Assembly (NCBI GenBank): GCA_000719105.1
Contig: JODX01000035.1
Span: 1 to 44,252, forward strand
Source: Streptomyces sclerotialus
GTDB taxonomy: Bacteria; Actinomycetota; Actinomycetes; Streptomycetales; Streptomycetaceae
Length of the DNA: 44,252 bases
Direction of reading: 5' to 3'
Shown piece after piece: positions 19,769-28,600 of the stretch; the stretch's first letter is position 1, and every line of letters begins with the position of its first letter. The position numbers and the translations under genes were made by a program. Below the pieces are notes generated by a model. That model searched no databases and had not been told where the DNA came from. It saw nothing but the letters and a program-made list of their open reading frames with translations.

Positions 19769-20191
19769 TCACTCCTTCCGATACGCGTACGCCTCCCGCG
19801 CCGCGGCCTCCACCGCCGCGATGTCCGCGCCCGCCGAGGCCGTGACGACCGCGGCGACCGCGCCCTCGACGAAGGGCGCGTCGATCAGGCGGGTGCCCTC
19901 GGGGAGCTCGTCGCCCTCGGCCAGCAGAGCCTTGACGGTGAGGACCGCGCTGCCGAGGTCCGTCAGTACCGCAACCCCGGCCCCGCGGTCCACCGAGGCG
20001 GCCGCCGCCGACACCAGTTCCGCGCTGGTGCCCAGGCCGCCGTCCGCGGTGCCGCCCGCCGCGGCGACCGGTACCCCGGCCCCGCCGCCCGCGAGCGCCT
20101 GCGCGAGCTCGGCGACCGAGGCGGCCACCGCGGCGCTGTGCGACACGAGCACGATCCCGACCGGCTTCCCTGCGACGTCGACGTCAGACAT
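19769..20191 (-). CDS. dhaM: Dihydroxyacetone kinase phosphotransfer subunit DhaM
   Basis: A 140-residue EIIA-mannose-type domain. The phosphorylatable histidine is H18 in VGIVLVSHS; the TADGGLGTSAELV and LTDLGSAVLTVK blocks are typical of DhaM. It takes phosphate from the PTS (HPr) and hands it to the ADP held by DhaL. It is a single-domain form without fused HPr or EI parts, so it depends on general PTS proteins encoded elsewhere. ATG 20191 overlaps the dhaL stop by 8 bp, so it is the last gene of a coupled dhaK-dhaL-dhaM operon. Confidence 0.93.
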   Translation of the reverse strand: MSDVDVAGKPVGIVLVSHSAAVAASVAELAQALAGGGAGVPVAAAGGTADGGLGTSAELVSAAAASVDRGAGVAVLTDLGSAVLTVKALLAEGDELPEGTRLIDAPFVEGAVAAVVTASAGADIAAVEAAAREAYAYRKE

Positions 20192-20786
20192 CGGCGGCCT
20201 CCGCGAGGGCCGCGACCAGCAGCGCCGCTGACGTGGCGCCGGGATCCCGGTGCCCGACGCTGCGCTCGCCCAGATAGCTCGCCCGGCCCTTGCGCGCCCG
20301 CAGGGGAGTCGTGGCCTCGGCGCCCCGCTCAGCCGCGTCCGCCGCCGCGGCGAACGACTCGCCGAGCGCGTCGACGGCCGGAACGAGTGCGTCGATCATC
20401 GTCTTGTCCCCGGGTACGGCCCCGCCGAGCGCCGTCACCGCTGCCACGCCCGTGCGCAGCGCGTCCCTCAGCTGCTCCTCGGTGACCTCGGCCGCGTCAT
20501 TGCCGAGCGCCTTGCCGGTACGCCGCAACAGGGTGCCGTACAGCGGTCCCGACGCCCCGCCCACCGTCGAGATCAGCTGCCGTCCGGCGAGCGCGAGAAC
20601 GGTGCCGGGCGTCTGCGGTTCCTCCTTCTCCAGCATGGCCACCACGGAGGCGAAACCGCGCTGCAGATTGCTGCCGTGGTCCGCGTCCCCGATCGGCGAG
20701 TCGAGCGCGGTGAGCCGGTCGGCCTCGCGGTCCACGGCCGCCGCGGTGGCCGTCATCCAACGGCGGAAGAAGTCGGCGTCGAGCAC
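20184..20786 (-). CDS. dhaL: Dihydroxyacetone kinase ADP-binding subunit DhaL
   Basis: A 200-residue all-helical subunit. The Mg-ADP site is formed by the aspartates in LDSPIGDADHG (D29, D34, D36) and later TVGGASGPLYGTLL and GDKTMIDAL. In PTS-type kinases DhaL keeps ADP as a bound cofactor that is rephosphorylated by DhaM and donates phosphate to dihydroxyacetone on DhaK. GTG 20786 is chosen because AAGGAG sits 5 nt upstream; a longer frame to 20921 overlaps dhaK and is not supported. It lies 59 bp after dhaK and overlaps dhaM by 8 bp. Confidence 0.93.
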   Translation of the reverse strand: MLDADFFRRWMTATAAAVDREADRLTALDSPIGDADHGSNLQRGFASVVAMLEKEEPQTPGTVLALAGRQLISTVGGASGPLYGTLLRRTGKALGNDAAEVTEEQLRDALRTGVAAVTALGGAVPGDKTMIDALVPAVDALGESFAAAADAAERGAEATTPLRARKGRASYLGERSVGHRDPGATSAALLVAALAEAADV

Positions 20787-20845
20787 GGAATCTCCTTGCG
20801 TGATACGGAAAGTGGTCGCTGAACGGGAGCATCGGGCACGGGCGC

Positions 20846-21838
20846 TCAGACGCCCCAGCGCAGCCCCGGCGTCCGCACCGGGGCGTCGTACAGCCGCAGC
20901 AGTTCCTCGTCGATCTGGCACAGGGTCACCGACGCGCCGGCCATGTCGAGCGAGGTCACGTAGTTGCCGACGAGGACGCGCGCCACGGGCACCCCCCGCT
21001 CGGCGAGCCGGCGCTGCACCTCCGCGTTGAAGCCGTACAGCTCCAGCAGCGGGGTGGCGCCCATGCCGTTGACCAGGACCAGTACGGGATTGCGCGGCTC
21101 GAGGTCCTCCAGAACGGCGTCGACGGAGAAGTCGGCGATCTCGCGGGAGGTCATCATGGCGCGGCGTTCCCGCCCCGGCTCGCCGTGGATGCCGACGCCG
21201 AGTTCCAGTTCCCCGGCCGGCAGGTCGAAGGTGGGGCTGCCCTTCGCCGGAGTGGTACAGGCGCCGAGCGCGACGCCGAAGCTGCGGGAGTTGTCGTTGA
21301 CCTTCCGGGCCAGCGACTCCACCTGTTCCAGCGGCCGGCCCTCCTCGGCGGCCGCACCGGCGATCTTCTCCACGAACAGCGTGGCACCGGTACCGCGCCG
21401 GCCGGCGGTGTACAGGCTGTCGGTCACGGCGATGTCGTCGTTGACGAGGACCTTCGCGACCTGGATGCCCTCGTCCTCGGCGAGTTCGGCGGCCATGTCG
21501 AAGTTGAGCACGTCACCCGTGTAGTTCTTCACGATGAACAGCACGCCCGCACCGCTGTCGACGGCGGCGGCCGCCCGCACCATCTGGTCCGGCACGGGCG
21601 AGGTGAACACCTCTCCGGGGCAGGCCGCGGACAGCATGCCCGGCCCCACGAACCCGCCGTGCAGCGGTTCGTGCCCCGACCCGCCGCCGGAGACGAGGGC
21701 CACCTTGCCCGCCACGGGGGCGTCCCTCCGTACGACCACCCGGTTCTCGACGTCCACGGTCAGCTCGGGATGGGCGGCCGCCATACCGCGGAGAGCGTCC
21801 GCGACCACGGTCTCCGGGACGTTGATGAGCATCCTCAT
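20846..21838 (-). CDS. dhaK: Dihydroxyacetone kinase substrate-binding subunit DhaK
   Basis: A 330-residue subunit that binds dihydroxyacetone covalently through a hemiaminal to a histidine, here H218 in GVGIHGEPG, the same number as in E. coli DhaK. The GGGSGHEPLHGGFVG (51-65) and KNYTGDVLNFDMA (104-116) motifs of the active site are intact. With DhaL and DhaM it makes dihydroxyacetone phosphate for glycolysis. A strong AGGAGGT site precedes ATG 21838. It is the first gene of the operon; the promoter must lie in the region from 21839, close to the island-like repeats. Confidence 0.95.
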   Translation of the reverse strand: MRMLINVPETVVADALRGMAAAHPELTVDVENRVVVRRDAPVAGKVALVSGGGSGHEPLHGGFVGPGMLSAACPGEVFTSPVPDQMVRAAAAVDSGAGVLFIVKNYTGDVLNFDMAAELAEDEGIQVAKVLVNDDIAVTDSLYTAGRRGTGATLFVEKIAGAAAEEGRPLEQVESLARKVNDNSRSFGVALGACTTPAKGSPTFDLPAGELELGVGIHGEPGRERRAMMTSREIADFSVDAVLEDLEPRNPVLVLVNGMGATPLLELYGFNAEVQRRLAERGVPVARVLVGNYVTSLDMAGASVTLCQIDEELLRLYDAPVRTPGLRWGV

Positions 21839-22428
21839 GGCTACCTCCTGGTGAGGTTATCAGGTGCGGCTGTGACCTGCGTTTTGCCTGGTCAGGCGGG
21901 GTGGTGCCAGTTGTTGATCTCGGCGGTCCGTAGCGGTCGTAGGCGGTCTCTGGCGGTACTGATGCTGACTTAATGCTGACTTTGATGACGGTCCGTCAGG
22001 TCTGCGGGCTGGTCGGACCCGGGTCGGCGGGGCTCTTGCTATCGGCAGTATCGACCTTGCAGCAGCGAAGGTCACGTGCGAAGGGTCGTGGGCGTGCTGA
22101 GGGCTGGGCTGCCGGTTGCGCCGCGACGCGCCAGTGCGCCGAGGGATTCGAGCGTTTCCTCCCTGGAGTTCTCGACGGAGATTTCCTCGGGTGCGCACGC
22201 ACCATCCCTAGCTCTGACGTGCGGGGAATTCCGGGCGACGATCCCGGCAGTTCGTCGGAGTCGTGATGTACCTATTGCAAGTCGAGCTAAACCTCAATGA
22301 CCGGAGATCCGCGGCCATGTCGTGCGCTGCTTCCCCGGTCGTCAGTCGACTCCAGGCAAGGGGTGATCCGTTCCCGATGCGGGTGGCGGCAGTCAGGAGC
22401 ACGCCGCATTACAAGCACGTGTTTGTAA
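21839..22428. other. 590-bp gene-free region between dhaK and the putative island
   Basis: It must hold the dhaK promoter. Beyond that I see the 10-bp and 11-bp repeats at 21923-21982 and the inverted repeat at 22408-22429. Short open frames on either strand have no coding signature. Base use becomes less GC-rich from about 22.2 kb rightwards. Confidence 0.6.
21923..21982. repeat. Phased 10-bp and 11-bp repeats, candidate attachment-site region
   Basis: GCGGT recurs exactly every 10 bp at 21923, 21933, 21943 and 21953, followed directly by GATGCTGACTT (21961-21971) and AATGCTGACTT (21972-21982). Helically phased repeats at the edge of a compositionally different block resemble integrase arm-type sites. 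No integrase gene is in the window. Confidence 0.45.
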
Positions 22429-22429
22429 T
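22408..22429. terminator. 22-bp inverted repeat at the end of the island operon
   Basis: ATTACAAGCACGTGTTTGTAAT is palindromic except for one G:T pair and begins at the last base of the final island gene's TGA stop. It may end the transcript or be a protein site; it is AT-rich, unlike other hairpins in the window. Confidence 0.45.
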
Positions 22430-23883
22430 CATTCATCCTTGAATGGTGCAATCTGGCGCATGGCCAGCGCCGTGCCGTCCCGGCTGATCGAGACCAGACC
22501 ACCCCACTTGCGATCCCAAAATGTCCCGTGTCGCACGGCTTTCCACTCGTGTACTCGTTGTCGGTGGGCGGCGACGTCGGCGCGTTGATCGGGTGTCTCA
22601 GATCCATTTCTGGTGACAAGGATATCGAGTATGTCCTTCGCGACGCCGGAAAAGGCTTGCACCCTCTCGCCGTTGAGTCGGAAAACATGATCCGTTCCCT
22701 CGAACTGCTCGCCCAGCAGCTTATAGCGCGCATCTTGGACACTGCCGGCCGAGGCATGGGCGAAGCCTTGGAAGTAATCGCTGCCCTGCCTCGTGTTCAA
22801 CAGCGCGGCGGTGGACTCGCCGTCGCCAGCGAAGGCCATCAACCCGGCGGCCCCGACGCGGGCCAAGGCACGCTGGAACCACTCGTAATAGTCGGGCCCG
22901 ACCTGGCATCCGGGCTCGGAGGAGTCGGGCTCCTCGCCGTGCCCCGGTTTCAAGATGCCTATGCCCGGGTTTTTGTCCTCCAAGGGCTGGCCGACGTGGT
23001 CGGCGGGCGTGCCTTGTGGGATGTGCAGCCAGCCACCGGGGCCTTCGGCGTGCAGGGCGTGCACGGTGAGCGGGCCGTCCATGGATATCTCCGTGCTGAA
23101 CAGAAAAGCCGGAGTTTCGTTCCAGGTTCCGATGTGTACTCCGTCGGCATGGACTGCCGCGGAGGCGAGCTGTTCGTACGCCTTCTGCCGGTCGCTGTGG
23201 TTGCCCTTGCACGCGATCGGGAAGACGCGCGAGGACTCCCCCGGTCGCCAGACCTCGGCGAAGAATTGCGGACGGTAGTGATAGCCCACGGTCTTGCTTC
23301 TCGCCTTGTCCCGGCTGGTCAACGTCCACCCAGCCCGCAGCGCAGTGTCGGCACGGACGAAGGACACGTTGTGGTCCGGAAAGCGGCGGGTGAGAATCTG
23401 CTCGCTCACGGCCAGCGCGAAGGCATATCCCAGCTCCTCGGACTGCAAGGCCTTGTAGTACGTGGCGATCCGTTGGCCTTCCTCGGACAGCCTGAGGTAG
23501 GTATCGCTGTCCGCGCCGAGTGCCTGGCAGTACTTCAGGCTGCCCCAGTGTTCGGCCAGTCCACGTGATGCGCCGCGCTGGGACAGCGTGAGCGCGCGGC
23601 CAAGGTGGTGCAGTACATCCCAGAACGTCAACTGCACCGACAGGCCGAGCTCCTGGCCGGGAAGCGGACGCAGCCCCGGCTTACGTCGCAGCGGCTCGTA
23701 GGTGTCTCCTAACTTGGTCTTGCCCTCCTCCTGCCGCTTCTGGAACGTCTCGTAGCGCTCACGTTCCTTGCCCGCGGCAGCTTCCTGGACACTGCCCACC
23801 AGTGCTCGCGTGGAATGCACCGACACGGTCACCTGCTGCTTGAGGCTATGCAGGACTTCTTCGGTCCTCGGAGTACTCGTCAC
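22429..23883 (-). CDS. Uncharacterised 484-aa protein with degenerate PD-(D/E)xK-like region
   Basis: I do not recognise a named family. Residues 1-60 are helical and charged. Residues 130-240 look like a restriction-endonuclease-like core: helix RIATYYKALQSEELGYAFAL, a strand with RPQFFAEV (204-211) and a strand with FPIACKGNHS (221-230). In active relatives the last two would read RPDxx and ECKG; here they are Gln and Ala, so catalysis by this motif is doubtful. The C-terminal half (250-484) is unassigned. GTG 23883 follows GGGGAGGGG at 5 nt. It is the last gene of the putative defence operon, 172 bp after the small gene. Possible roles are DNA-end sensing or a structural subunit. Confidence 0.72.
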   Translation of the reverse strand: MTSTPRTEEVLHSLKQQVTVSVHSTRALVGSVQEAAAGKERERYETFQKRQEEGKTKLGDTYEPLRRKPGLRPLPGQELGLSVQLTFWDVLHHLGRALTLSQRGASRGLAEHWGSLKYCQALGADSDTYLRLSEEGQRIATYYKALQSEELGYAFALAVSEQILTRRFPDHNVSFVRADTALRAGWTLTSRDKARSKTVGYHYRPQFFAEVWRPGESSRVFPIACKGNHSDRQKAYEQLASAAVHADGVHIGTWNETPAFLFSTEISMDGPLTVHALHAEGPGGWLHIPQGTPADHVGQPLEDKNPGIGILKPGHGEEPDSSEPGCQVGPDYYEWFQRALARVGAAGLMAFAGDGESTAALLNTRQGSDYFQGFAHASAGSVQDARYKLLGEQFEGTDHVFRLNGERVQAFSGVAKDILDILVTRNGSETPDQRADVAAHRQRVHEWKAVRHGTFWDRKWGGLVSISRDGTALAMRQIAPFKDE

Positions 23884-24055
23884 GACTGCCCCTCCCCAGG
23901 TCGGATGTGCGGCCAGCCGTGCATGGCCGACCGGTCACTCAGTCGAACAGCGGCGCTAGTGCGTTCGGACCCGCCAAAGCGCGCGAGGCGGGGCTACGGA
24001 GAACGTGCTCGACACTGCCGGCTTTCACACCACGGTCAGCCGGATGGCAGCCCGA

Positions 24056-24442
24056 TCAGCAGGCAGCTCGCTCGTACAGCAAGCGCAGGTGCCGTACCGG
24101 ACCACGGCCGGGTAGTGACCCGTTGTCGACCAGCGCGGTGGTGTTGCCTCGGGTGTGGTGAACAGCAGGTCGTTCCGCTGTCTGCCAGACATGAATTTGA
24201 GCGCAGGCTGTCGTAAGCGGGCCGGCACTCGGGAGCAGGCCGACGACCTCTACGATGTCGCAGCCCTTGTCCATGCAGACCAAGGGTTCGGACGAAAGCG
24301 AGCTCAGCGGGACCGTCATATCGACCTCCGACACCTCGGCAAGCAGTTGGCGGGCGTTGCTGCGAACCATCAACACATTGTCGTCGTCGCTTACAGGCAG
24401 CGACAGGCGCGTCCCATTTGTGCTGTTGCTGCCGTTGCTCAC
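24056..24442 (-). CDS. Small unknown protein in the putative defence operon
   Basis: A 128-residue frame from GTG 24442, preceded by AGGGGGA. Third codon positions are mostly G/C across the frame, which supports it over overlapping shorter frames. It has a Ser/Asn-rich start (MSNGSNSTNGTRLSLPVSDD), a helical segment RSNARQLLAEVSEVD, and four cysteines including CMDKGC. No domain is recognised. It lies between the Abi/HEPN-like and nuclease-like genes, with gaps of about 220 and 172 bp, so it may have its own promoter. It could be a regulator, a small accessory protein or a false call. Confidence 0.45.
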   Translation of the reverse strand: MSNGSNSTNGTRLSLPVSDDDNVLMVRSNARQLLAEVSEVDMTVPLSSLSSEPLVCMDKGCDIVEVVGLLPSAGPLTTACAQIHVWQTAERPAVHHTRGNTTALVDNGSLPGRGPVRHLRLLYERAAC

Positions 24443-24662
24443 GCGTCCCCCTACGCCGTCAGCTGCCGACTTAGATGCTCCGGGAAATTACCGACACGAC
24501 CGCAAGGCGAAACATACGTATTCGCCAGTTGGCTGATAGCTGACCAGGAACCTAACGCGAGCTCTGACGCCCGCTGGCCAGCCTTCCGGTCGGCCGCCGC
24601 GCACACCTCCGCCCGCTGTTTCGCCCCAGATCGGCGGCTCGGATGGGCTCCGAAGCGACAGC

Positions 24663-25622
24663 TCAGGCGCCCACTGTTCTGCCCCCGCCCGGACGGCGGC
24701 GAGCGACAGTGGCCGGCGTTGGGCGTTGTGCGGAGGTGTTGGGGTTGCGGCCACGGCTCTCATCGGGGGACGCGTGTGGGGAAGGCGGAGCAGGGGACGC
24801 TGCTGCCGTGGCCGCGAGGTCGTTCAGTGTGGCGTTCACCACCGGCCAGCACATGTCGACCGTGTCGCGGTTGGGGCTGTGTCCAGTCCTTCTCTCCGCC
24901 AGAGGGTGGACGAGATTCCTGCAATGCCGGATGAGCTCCGAGGCAAGTTTGGCGTCATGCTCGATCCACTTGTTGCGATGCGCGAAGTCCAGTAGATCCT
25001 TCAGCCCCATGTCGCGCAATGGCTTCGGCAATCGCATCCTGCCGATACGGGCTTCTGCGGCATGCGCGAGCACACCTTCCAGGAGGCTGCCCAACATGAT
25101 GACCGATGACGTGTAGGCGCCGTGCTCATAACAGATGCGCGCCTCGTCCAGTCGGAGCTGCACGGTCGCGGCGAGTTCCGGGTCGCCGACCACCTGAGTC
25201 ACGGAGACTTTCAGTTCGACTCGCGGCATCCGCCGCGCCTCGGCTTCGAACCCGGCCGTGCACCGGACGAGAACCGGCTGACCTTCGTTGTGATCGATTC
25301 GTCGACCAGCGAGCACGAGTATCCCGTTGAGCCGCTCCAGTGTGGCGTGGTACTCCCGCTGCTGGTTGTAGTACTCAAGTCGGTTCGCCAGACGCAGGAC
25401 GGCGCGCTTGGCGTCCTCCGTGCCATCCTCCTGCCGCTCCCTGAGGAGATCCGAGGTCCACTTGTGCCTCGGTGTGCCGTCGTACTCCGGAACGTCGTCC
25501 CAGCCGGCCCGTTTGAGGAATGCTGCTATCTCATACCCCTTCCGGTAGAGCAGCGGCGTATCGTCCCCACAGATCAGGTGGGCGATTTCCGTCAGGGTGC
25601 TGTCGTCGAAGCTTTCGTTCAC
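24663..25622 (-). CDS. Abi/HEPN-like protein coupled to the helicase-nuclease
   Basis: A 319-residue protein. The N-terminal part (1-85) with LTEIAHLICGDDTPLLYRKG and EIAAFLKRAGWDD recalls N-terminal domains of abortive-infection proteins. The C-terminal part (155-245) is a helical bundle: ELAATVQLRLDEARICYEHG, TSSVIMLGSLLEGVL, and IRHCRNLVHP with R235 and H239, the RNxxH type of signature of HEPN/DUF4145-like domains, which can be RNases. GTG 25622 starts one base after the helicase stop, and AAGGAG lies inside the helicase end, so translation is coupled. The last 45 residues are a Pro/Arg-rich tail. I infer an effector or partner of the helicase; neither domain call is certain. Confidence 0.72.
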   Translation of the reverse strand: MNESFDDSTLTEIAHLICGDDTPLLYRKGYEIAAFLKRAGWDDVPEYDGTPRHKWTSDLLRERQEDGTEDAKRAVLRLANRLEYYNQQREYHATLERLNGILVLAGRRIDHNEGQPVLVRCTAGFEAEARRMPRVELKVSVTQVVGDPELAATVQLRLDEARICYEHGAYTSSVIMLGSLLEGVLAHAAEARIGRMRLPKPLRDMGLKDLLDFAHRNKWIEHDAKLASELIRHCRNLVHPLAERRTGHSPNRDTVDMCWPVVNATLNDLAATAAASPAPPSPHASPDESRGRNPNTSAQRPTPATVARRRPGGGRTVGA

Positions 25623-25623
25623 A

Positions 25624-28600
25624 TCAGACTCCTTCGAGAGGGACGGACGCATCCTCATCGGACAAGTCGTCGAGTTCGTCAGTGGTGAGGACGGTCTCGT
25701 CCAGTTCGACCGGGATCCACACGTTCGCGGTCTTGTCCTGAGCCTCCTCGGTGACTCCGGGCCGAATGCCGAGAGCGTTGAGTCGCTGCCACAGAGGAGC
25801 CAGCGAATCCTCGGGCGACAGGGCGAATTCGCTGCTGCGTACGCGCCAGAACTGCCATCCTGCCCGCCGCAGTTCCCGCTCGCGCTCGTAGTCGTCACGG
25901 ATCTGCTCGGTGGTGGAGTGATACGGACTTCCGTCGCACTCCACCGCGAGGCGGCCGGTCTCACCGACGACGACCAGGTCGATGAACTTGCCGCTGACTT
26001 CCCACTGAGGGACGACGTGGTAGCCGCGCTCCTTGATCTTGATGAAGACTCGCTGCTCGAACAGGGACTGGAACGGCCGGCACAGCTCGTCGGGCGAGAC
26101 GGTGGAAAGGCTGGGAGAGGCGCCCTGGAGTTCCGGCGGCGACTGCATGTAGGTGAGCAGGGAGTGGCGCAGGTCCGTGCTGCGCAGCTGGTCCGGTGTG
26201 ACGGAGGTGAACAGCCACATCTGGTCGCGGGCCCGGCTGGCCGCCACGTTGAAACGCCTTCCGTCGCCCCGGCCGGTCAGCGCGCGGTTGTTGTCGGCAT
26301 CGATGACCAGCGAAAGCAGAATGACGTCGCGTTGATCTCCTTGGAACTGTTCGGCCGTACCGACACGTATGTTGTGCCTTTCCCGGACCGCGGGGTCGAT
26401 CTTCGTGTCGATGAGATCTTCCAACAGCCTCGTCTGGTGTCCGGAACGGAGCACGATGACTCCGAAACTTCGTCCCGCGTACGCCTCGTCCTCCGTGAGC
26501 TCACGCAGCTTGGCGACGATACGTTCGGCCTCGGGCCGGTTGACCAGCCGCTCTCGCTGTCCCTCGCAGTGGCCCTCGCGGACATGGACGACTTCGAGAG
26601 GCTTGAGCCGGTCCGCTCCGTACTGTCGCAACGGCACGAGTTCGTTGTCGGGATAGAACTGGGCGGAGGACCACTTGATGATCTCCGGCATGCACCGGAA
26701 GTGCTCGGTGAGCCGGATCGTCTGACTGAAGCGCGCGGACAACAGGTCGTAGAGATTGGACTTGGGGTTGAACCCGTCCCGCTGCCAGTCCGTGAGATGG
26801 GGCAGGCGCGTGTCGAGACTTTCGTTGATCCGGTCGTGCTTGCCTCCGGTGAAGAAGGGAGCGCATTGCCGGTCGTCACCCACGACGATGATCCTTGGAG
26901 CGAGCCACAGCAGCATCAATCCGTCCAGCCCGACCTGGCTGGCCTCGTCCACGATGACGACGTCGAAGGCATCCGGCTCTGGATCGATCATTTCGGCGAT
27001 CTGCTTGATCGGCATGACCCATGCCGGAACTGCCCCACGCGCGTCACGCATGGCGGAACGGGCGGCCTTCAAGTGCCGCTTGCTGAGTCCCGTCGTTCCC
27101 TTGCCAGCATTCGCCGCGGCCGATGCGTAGGCGCTGAGTGCCTGCTTCTGGCCGACTGTCATCCGAGCCAGGCAGTGGCGCAGGGCTCGGTCGGCAGCCA
27201 GTTGCGTCACCGTGTCCTTCAACCGAGCCTCGACTGCCTCCAGCTCCCCTTCCAGCTTGGCTTCCCTTCCGGGTGCGAGCATCGTGTCCTGGAAGGTTCG
27301 CGCTTGTCGCCATGCCCAGGCGTCGGCCAGATTCACGAGGCGGGTATCCCAGGCCGTATCGGTCGGAGAGTCGGCGAGACGACGGGCCAGTTCCGGGTGA
27401 TCCTCGGTCAATCGGTCCAGGAGCTTGCGTGCCTCCCGGCGATCGGCTTCACGATGGAACGCCTCGGTCAGGGCTGCGATCGCAGACGCGTACGCCTGTG
27501 GGTCACGGGCCGCGACGGCCCGGTGCACCTGCGCCAGCTCGGCCACCCCACGAGCATCGGGCTGCGGGAGCTGCTCGGCGACGCAGCGCAACCTCTCTTC
27601 CGCGTCGCGGGCATGGAGCAGGCGTTCTGCTCCGGTTGCGGATGAACGTACGTCGTCCCACTGCTGCGCCGTTCGTACAGTGGCCTTGACTCGAGCTTTG
27701 AGGAGGACGTCGTGGACCTCGCGTACGGAGTGGGTGAACTCGTCCACCGCGCGAAGCATGGGCATTCTGTCCAACAGCTCCGACAAAGCCACCTCCGTGG
27801 GGCCTTCGGCTGCGGAAACGCCGACGCTCTGCCACCGCTCGTCCAGCTGCCGGACGCACTGGCGTGCCGCCAGGTGGGCCACCACCGCGGAGATCTCGTC
27901 CGGCGTGCTGGGCAGTCGCCCGTCCACCCGGCAGTCTCGGAGAAGAACCTGTGCCTCCTTCTGTACCGCCTTCGGAGCCAGCTTGCGGAGTTTGCCACCG
28001 CCGCGCAGGAACTGTTCGAGGTCCCGACCTGCAGCGATGAGGCGCGCTTCCTCGGCAAGCGTCGTTTCAGGCACGTCGAGGACGGCGAAGGGAATCTGCC
28101 GGAGAGCGCTTTGCGCTTCCTCGGCGCGGGCAGCTGCCCGGCGCACTCCGTCCCACAACTGCTGACGCTGGCCGGCCATTCCGTCCCGCAAGGCGCAGGT
28201 GGTCCATTCGTCGGGCGGCCAAGCGGCCGGATCGCCGGGCAGGCCCTCGCTCTGGAGCGCGTGTTCCGCCGCGTCCAACAACCCGACCAACGTGGCGATG
28301 AGTTCACCGCCCCGATTCGCTAGTTCCAGGGAGAGAATATCGGACGCTGCTTCGGCGCAGGAGCGCACGGCAGCGTCCAGGTCATTGACTGCCTCTTCGA
28401 AGAGGACGGGTGCGATGAATTCGGCGGGGTCCGGGCAGCGAGCGGCATGCTCGTCCAGCACTCCAGCCCCGTGCCTGGACACGAGACCCAGCAGACGCTG
28501 GGCTTCATCCGGGCTCAGCGAAGGTTCTCGCGGTGCCGTAGCAGGCAGTGCGGGCATCCAGTCGTACTTGGGAGCGTTGGTCATGACGCTCTCCACGATC

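Noticed and set aside
22528..23568. 346-codon plus-strand frame opposite the 484-aa island gene
   Set aside because: Minus-strand frame has a good ribosome site and regular protein-like segments; this one does not.
25597..27645. 682-codon plus-strand frame opposite the helicase
   Set aside because: Shadow of the helicase C terminus, which contains SF1 and nuclease motifs in the other strand.
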